Source of the DNA: Acetivibrio ethanolgignens
GTDB lineage: Bacteria > Bacillota > Clostridia > Lachnospirales > Lachnospiraceae
DNA length: 45,085 bases
Direction: 5' to 3'
Assembly (NCBI RefSeq): GCF_001461035.1
Contig: NZ_LNAM01000147.1
Location: 2,344 to 47,428, forward strand
The stretch's first letter is position 1. Each line of letters begins with the position of its first letter. The translations under genes and the position numbers were made by a program. Below the pieces are notes generated by a model that saw only the letters and a list, made by a program, of their open reading frames with translations, did not search any database and was not told where the DNA came from. Of the stretch, positions 42,605 through 45,085 are shown one piece after another.

Positions 42605-44782
42605 TTATTCATCCTCCTTTCCCTTTAATTCCTCTTCAGAAAGCTGTGACAGAGCAATCTGCTCATAAATCTCACAGTTTTTCAAAAGCTCCTCATGGGT
42701 TCCTATACCAGCAATTCTGCCTTCATCCAGTACAATAATCTGATCTGCATGAAGAATTGTACTGATACGCTGTGCTACAATAATCTTTGTTGCACCATGA
42801 GTTTCCTCCTCCAGTGCCTTCCGGAGTACTACATCGGTCTTATAATCCAGTGCAGAAAAGCTGTCATCAAAAATATAAATTTCCGGATCCTTTGCTATCG
42901 CTCTGGCGATGGAAAGTCTCTGCTTCTGCCCTCCGGAAACATTGTTTCCGCCCTGGGCAATCGGTGAATCAAACTTATCTTCCTTTTCTTCAATAAAGTC
43001 CAAAGCCTGAGCTATCTTAGCAGCCTTTCTTATTTCTTCATTTGAAGCCTCTTCCCGGCCGTAACGCAGGTTGCTTGCAATCGTTCCAGAGAACAGGACG
43101 CCCTTTTGCGGTACATAGCCAATCCTCTCCCGAAGCTCCTTTTGCGGAAGTTGTCTTACATCTACACCATCTACCAGAAGCTCACCCTCACATACATCAA
43201 AGAACCGCGGTATCAGATTTACCAGTGTAGACTTTCCACTTCCTGTGCTTCCAATAATTGCCGTTGTTTTTCCCTGTTCTGCTGTAAAGGTAATACCTGA
43301 AAGGACTTTTTCTTCTGCATCCGGATAAGCAAAGGATACCTTTCTAAACTCCACAGTTCCTGCCTTATCCTTTACAGGCTGCTTTGTATTTTCTGCATCT
43401 CTAATCGCTATTTCTGTATCCAGAATCTCACTGATACGCCTACCGGATACACTGGCTCTCGGTATCATAATAGACATCATCGTAATCATTAAGAAGGACA
43501 TGATAATCTGCATGGTATACTGGATAAATGCCATCAAATCTCCGACCTGCATAGCACCATCATTGATGCTGTAGGCACCCTTATAAATAATCAGCACGGA
43601 AACACCATTCATAATCAGCAGCATGGTCGGCATCATAAAGGTCATACAGCGATTTACAAAGAGGTTCGTTTTCATAAGCCGTCTGTTTGCCTCTTCAAAC
43701 CGCTCCTCCTCGTATTTTTCCGTACTAAAAGCCCGGATAACCGGAAGTCCTGTCAGTATCTCACGAGTTACCAGATTCAGGTTATCAATCAGCACCTGCA
43801 GCTTCTTAAACCGTGGCATAGCAACAGAAAAAAGAATCATAACTACCAGCATAATAGCTGCTACTGCAACTCCAATAATCCATGCCATTGACGTATTGGT
43901 ATTTAATACCTTTAAGACACCTCCGACACCCATAATCGGTGCATACAAAACAATACGGAATACCATTGTCATCAGCATTTGTACCTGCTGTACATCATTA
44001 GTACTTCTTGTAATCAGGGATGCTGTAGAAAAGCTGTCAAACTCCTGACTGGAAAAGGATATTACCTTTTCATAAATTAATTTTCTAACATCTCGTCCAA
44101 AAGCAGCTGCCACGCGGCTGGATAAATAAACGCCACTGACAGCTGCCAGCATAATAACCAGTGCCATTCCAATCATCTGTAAGCCAGTATGCACAAGGTA
44201 ACTGTTTTGCAGGCTTTCCATATCTACCCCCTGTGCCTCATACTCTGCCTTTACAAAGGCTATTGCCGACTGGCTTGTCATAGTCTCCGGCATAGATTTC
44301 ATCTTTTCTGACATGCCATCTAAAAGCATAGCAAGCTGCTCCTTTGGCATGGCAGCCAGCACCTCTAAAATATCTGCCTCCTCATCAAGCTGCATCCTTT
44401 GCCGAATCTGAACTGTCTCCTCACTTTCCGTAGAAAGAAATAGTGCTATTGTCATTGGCATAGAAAGAATATCGTTTAACTCTTCATGTTCTTCTTTTGA
44501 AAGGTGCTCTGATAGTTTCCAAAGATCACCTTCCTGTGTATAATGGGACTTTACGGTCTCAATTTCCTCCTCGGACATAAAAAGCATCAGCTTTTCCAGC
44601 GTAGAATTCTGAAGCTTACCTGCTACTGCATCCTCAATACCGCCCTGCTGGATACCTACATTAATAATATCCGAGGTATATCCCGGCAGTGCCAAATCGC
44701 AGTAGGCCTGTAAAAACAACAGTGCAATAATCAATACAATATAGCCTGCTGATTTTTTCAAATATTTCAATAGTTTTACCAT
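42605..44782 (-). CDS. ABC exporter half-transporter, degenerate-site partner with large external insert
   Basis: The 725-residue protein carries TM1 at about 12-32, then an acidic insertion of about 150 residues (45-195) before TM2, and a C-terminal ATPase: Walker A GSTGSGKST, signature NVSGGQKQRLSIARAI and Walker B IYIFDDSFSALD. The residue after Walker B is Asp instead of the catalytic Glu, so this subunit contributes the degenerate ATP site. That is the normal partner for the ISQGQ/DEAT protein encoded downstream. The insertion, rich in Glu and Met, lies between TM1 and TM2 and is expected outside the membrane. The start overlaps the upstream small gene by seven bases. Confidence 0.92.
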   Translation of the reverse strand: MVKLLKYLKKSAGYIVLIIALLFLQAYCDLALPGYTSDIINVGIQQGGIEDAVAGKLQNSTLEKLMLFMSEEEIETVKSHYTQEGDLWKLSEHLSKEEHEELNDILSMPMTIALFLSTESEETVQIRQRMQLDEEADILEVLAAMPKEQLAMLLDGMSEKMKSMPETMTSQSAIAFVKAEYEAQGVDMESLQNSYLVHTGLQMIGMALVIMLAAVSGVYLSSRVAAAFGRDVRKLIYEKVISFSSQEFDSFSTASLITRSTNDVQQVQMLMTMVFRIVLYAPIMGVGGVLKVLNTNTSMAWIIGVAVAAIMLVVMILFSVAMPRFKKLQVLIDNLNLVTREILTGLPVIRAFSTEKYEEERFEEANRRLMKTNLFVNRCMTFMMPTMLLIMNGVSVLIIYKGAYSINDGAMQVGDLMAFIQYTMQIIMSFLMITMMSIMIPRASVSGRRISEILDTEIAIRDAENTKQPVKDKAGTVEFRKVSFAYPDAEEKVLSGITFTAEQGKTTAIIGSTGSGKSTLVNLIPRFFDVCEGELLVDGVDVRQLPQKELRERIGYVPQKGVLFSGTIASNLRYGREEASNEEIRKAAKIAQALDFIEEKEDKFDSPIAQGGNNVSGGQKQRLSIARAIAKDPEIYIFDDSFSALDYKTDVVLRKALEEETHGATKIIVAQRISTILHADQIIVLDEGRIAGIGTHEELLKNCEIYEQIALSQLSEEELKGKEDE

Positions 44783-44997
44783 ATTTTTGCTTTTTCTCCT
44801 TCCATGTCATTCTTACCACATAGGTCTTCTTCCTTACAAATGGAATGAAAATCCATACTTTTTGCTTCCTGTGGCATCGTTTCCTTCACATTTTGTATCA
44901 TATGCTGAAAAAAACGCTTTAAAAGACAGATTTCCCTTTCTTCAAAGTCTTTAAAAAGCTCCCTATTAGTTAATCGACTAACAAATATTCTATGCAT
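44776..44997 (-). pseudogene. Short ORF resembling the C-terminal helix of a MarR regulator (possible remnant)
   Basis: From ATG 44997 the frame gives about 73 residues; an in-frame TTG at 45015 would add six. The segment NRELFKDFEEREICLLKRFFQHMIQNVKE resembles the C-terminal dimerisation helix of MarR-family regulators that commonly precede this kind of ABC exporter pair. The DNA-binding winged helix is absent: upstream the frame is closed by a TAA near 45027-45029 and the region is filled with palindromes. Interpretation as a truncated regulator is inference from similarity of one helix. The alternative is a genuine small protein or leader ORF coupled to the exporter gene, which it overlaps by seven bases. 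Confidence 0.45.
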
Positions 44998-45010
44998 ATC
45001 TCTAGGAGAA

Positions 45011-45062
45011 TGCAAATATTTTAACGGTTAATTAGTGTCTGCTGATTAAGCAGACATTTGCA
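45011..45062. promoter_or_regulatory. Cluster of palindromes upstream of the ABC exporter operon
   Basis: Three nested symmetric elements occur in 52 bases: TTAAC-G-GTTAA (45021-45031), TGTCTGCT-GATTA-AGCAGACA (45036-45056, eight perfect pairs) and an outer pair TGCAAAT (45011-45017) / ATTTGCA (45056-45062). They could be operators for a MarR-type or other dimeric repressor, or an RNA hairpin in the leader. No T tract follows the hairpin on the minus strand. The edge of the window cuts the context. Confidence 0.5.
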
Positions 45063-45085
45063 ACTTCCAACTCTTACATCTGCTC

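Noticed and set aside
1-45085. CRISPR arrays, prophage, IS elements, tRNA or rRNA genes
   Set aside because: I saw no regularly spaced repeats, transposase or integrase motifs, cloverleaf-like sequences or rRNA conserved blocks on either strand.

Overview
The window (about 45 kb, moderate-to-low GC, short intergenic gaps, strong AGGAGG-type ribosome binding sites, TTG/GTG starts) reads like a chromosome segment of an anaerobic Gram-positive Clostridia member, most likely Lachnospiraceae. The inference rests on the protein style: two-subunit LeuC/LeuD, acidic-insert ABC exporters, an oxygen-independent (cbi-type) cobalamin pathway and lipoprotein substrate-binding proteins. I see no phage, IS, CRISPR, rRNA or tRNA genes.

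Layout. (1) 12-6316, minus strand: argS, two translationally coupled ATPases of unknown role (DUF234-type and DUF815-type), a Cof-type HAD phosphatase and queA. (2) 6431-10246, minus: a galactose/glucose-type ABC importer mglB-mglA-mglC with its own terminator and a perfect hairpin between mglB and mglA. (3) 10300-11109, minus: a small membrane protein and a coiled-coil protein. (4) 11278-13107, plus: ECF sigma factor, zinc-finger anti-sigma factor and two small membrane proteins, closed by a terminator. (5) 13207-14974, plus: leuC-leuD, followed by a long imperfect inverted repeat. (6) 15237-34986, minus: a roughly 19-gene cobalamin operon under a cobalamin riboswitch with a matching promoter and intrinsic terminator. 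Its order of transcription is exported CbiK-like lipoprotein, BtuF/BtuC/BtuD-like importer, cbiP, cobT, cobU, cobS, phosphatase, cbiB, aminotransferase-like decarboxylase, cbiC, cbiD, cbiF, cbiG, cbiH, a cbiJ-cbiE-cbiT triple fusion, cbiA and a nine-cysteine small protein. (7) 35042-39829, minus: cysteine-desulfidase-family enzyme, class I glutamine amidotransferase-like hydrolase, APC permease and a divergent DAACS symporter, with a divergently transcribed LysR regulator at 39893-40774. (8) 40771-45062, minus: a heterodimeric ABC exporter preceded by what looks like the C-terminal stub of a MarR regulator and a cluster of palindromes.

The cobalamin block encodes nearly the whole route from cobalt-precorrin-3 to cobalamin plus lower-ligand activation, but no cbiL, no corrinoid adenosyltransferase and no sirohydrochlorin-forming genes. 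The only chelatase is predicted to be anchored outside the membrane, fused to two tandem beta-rich domains and encoded beside an importer. That combination is the most interesting system here: either the cobalt-insertion step or a metallo-tetrapyrrole/metal capture step appears to be placed at the cell surface.
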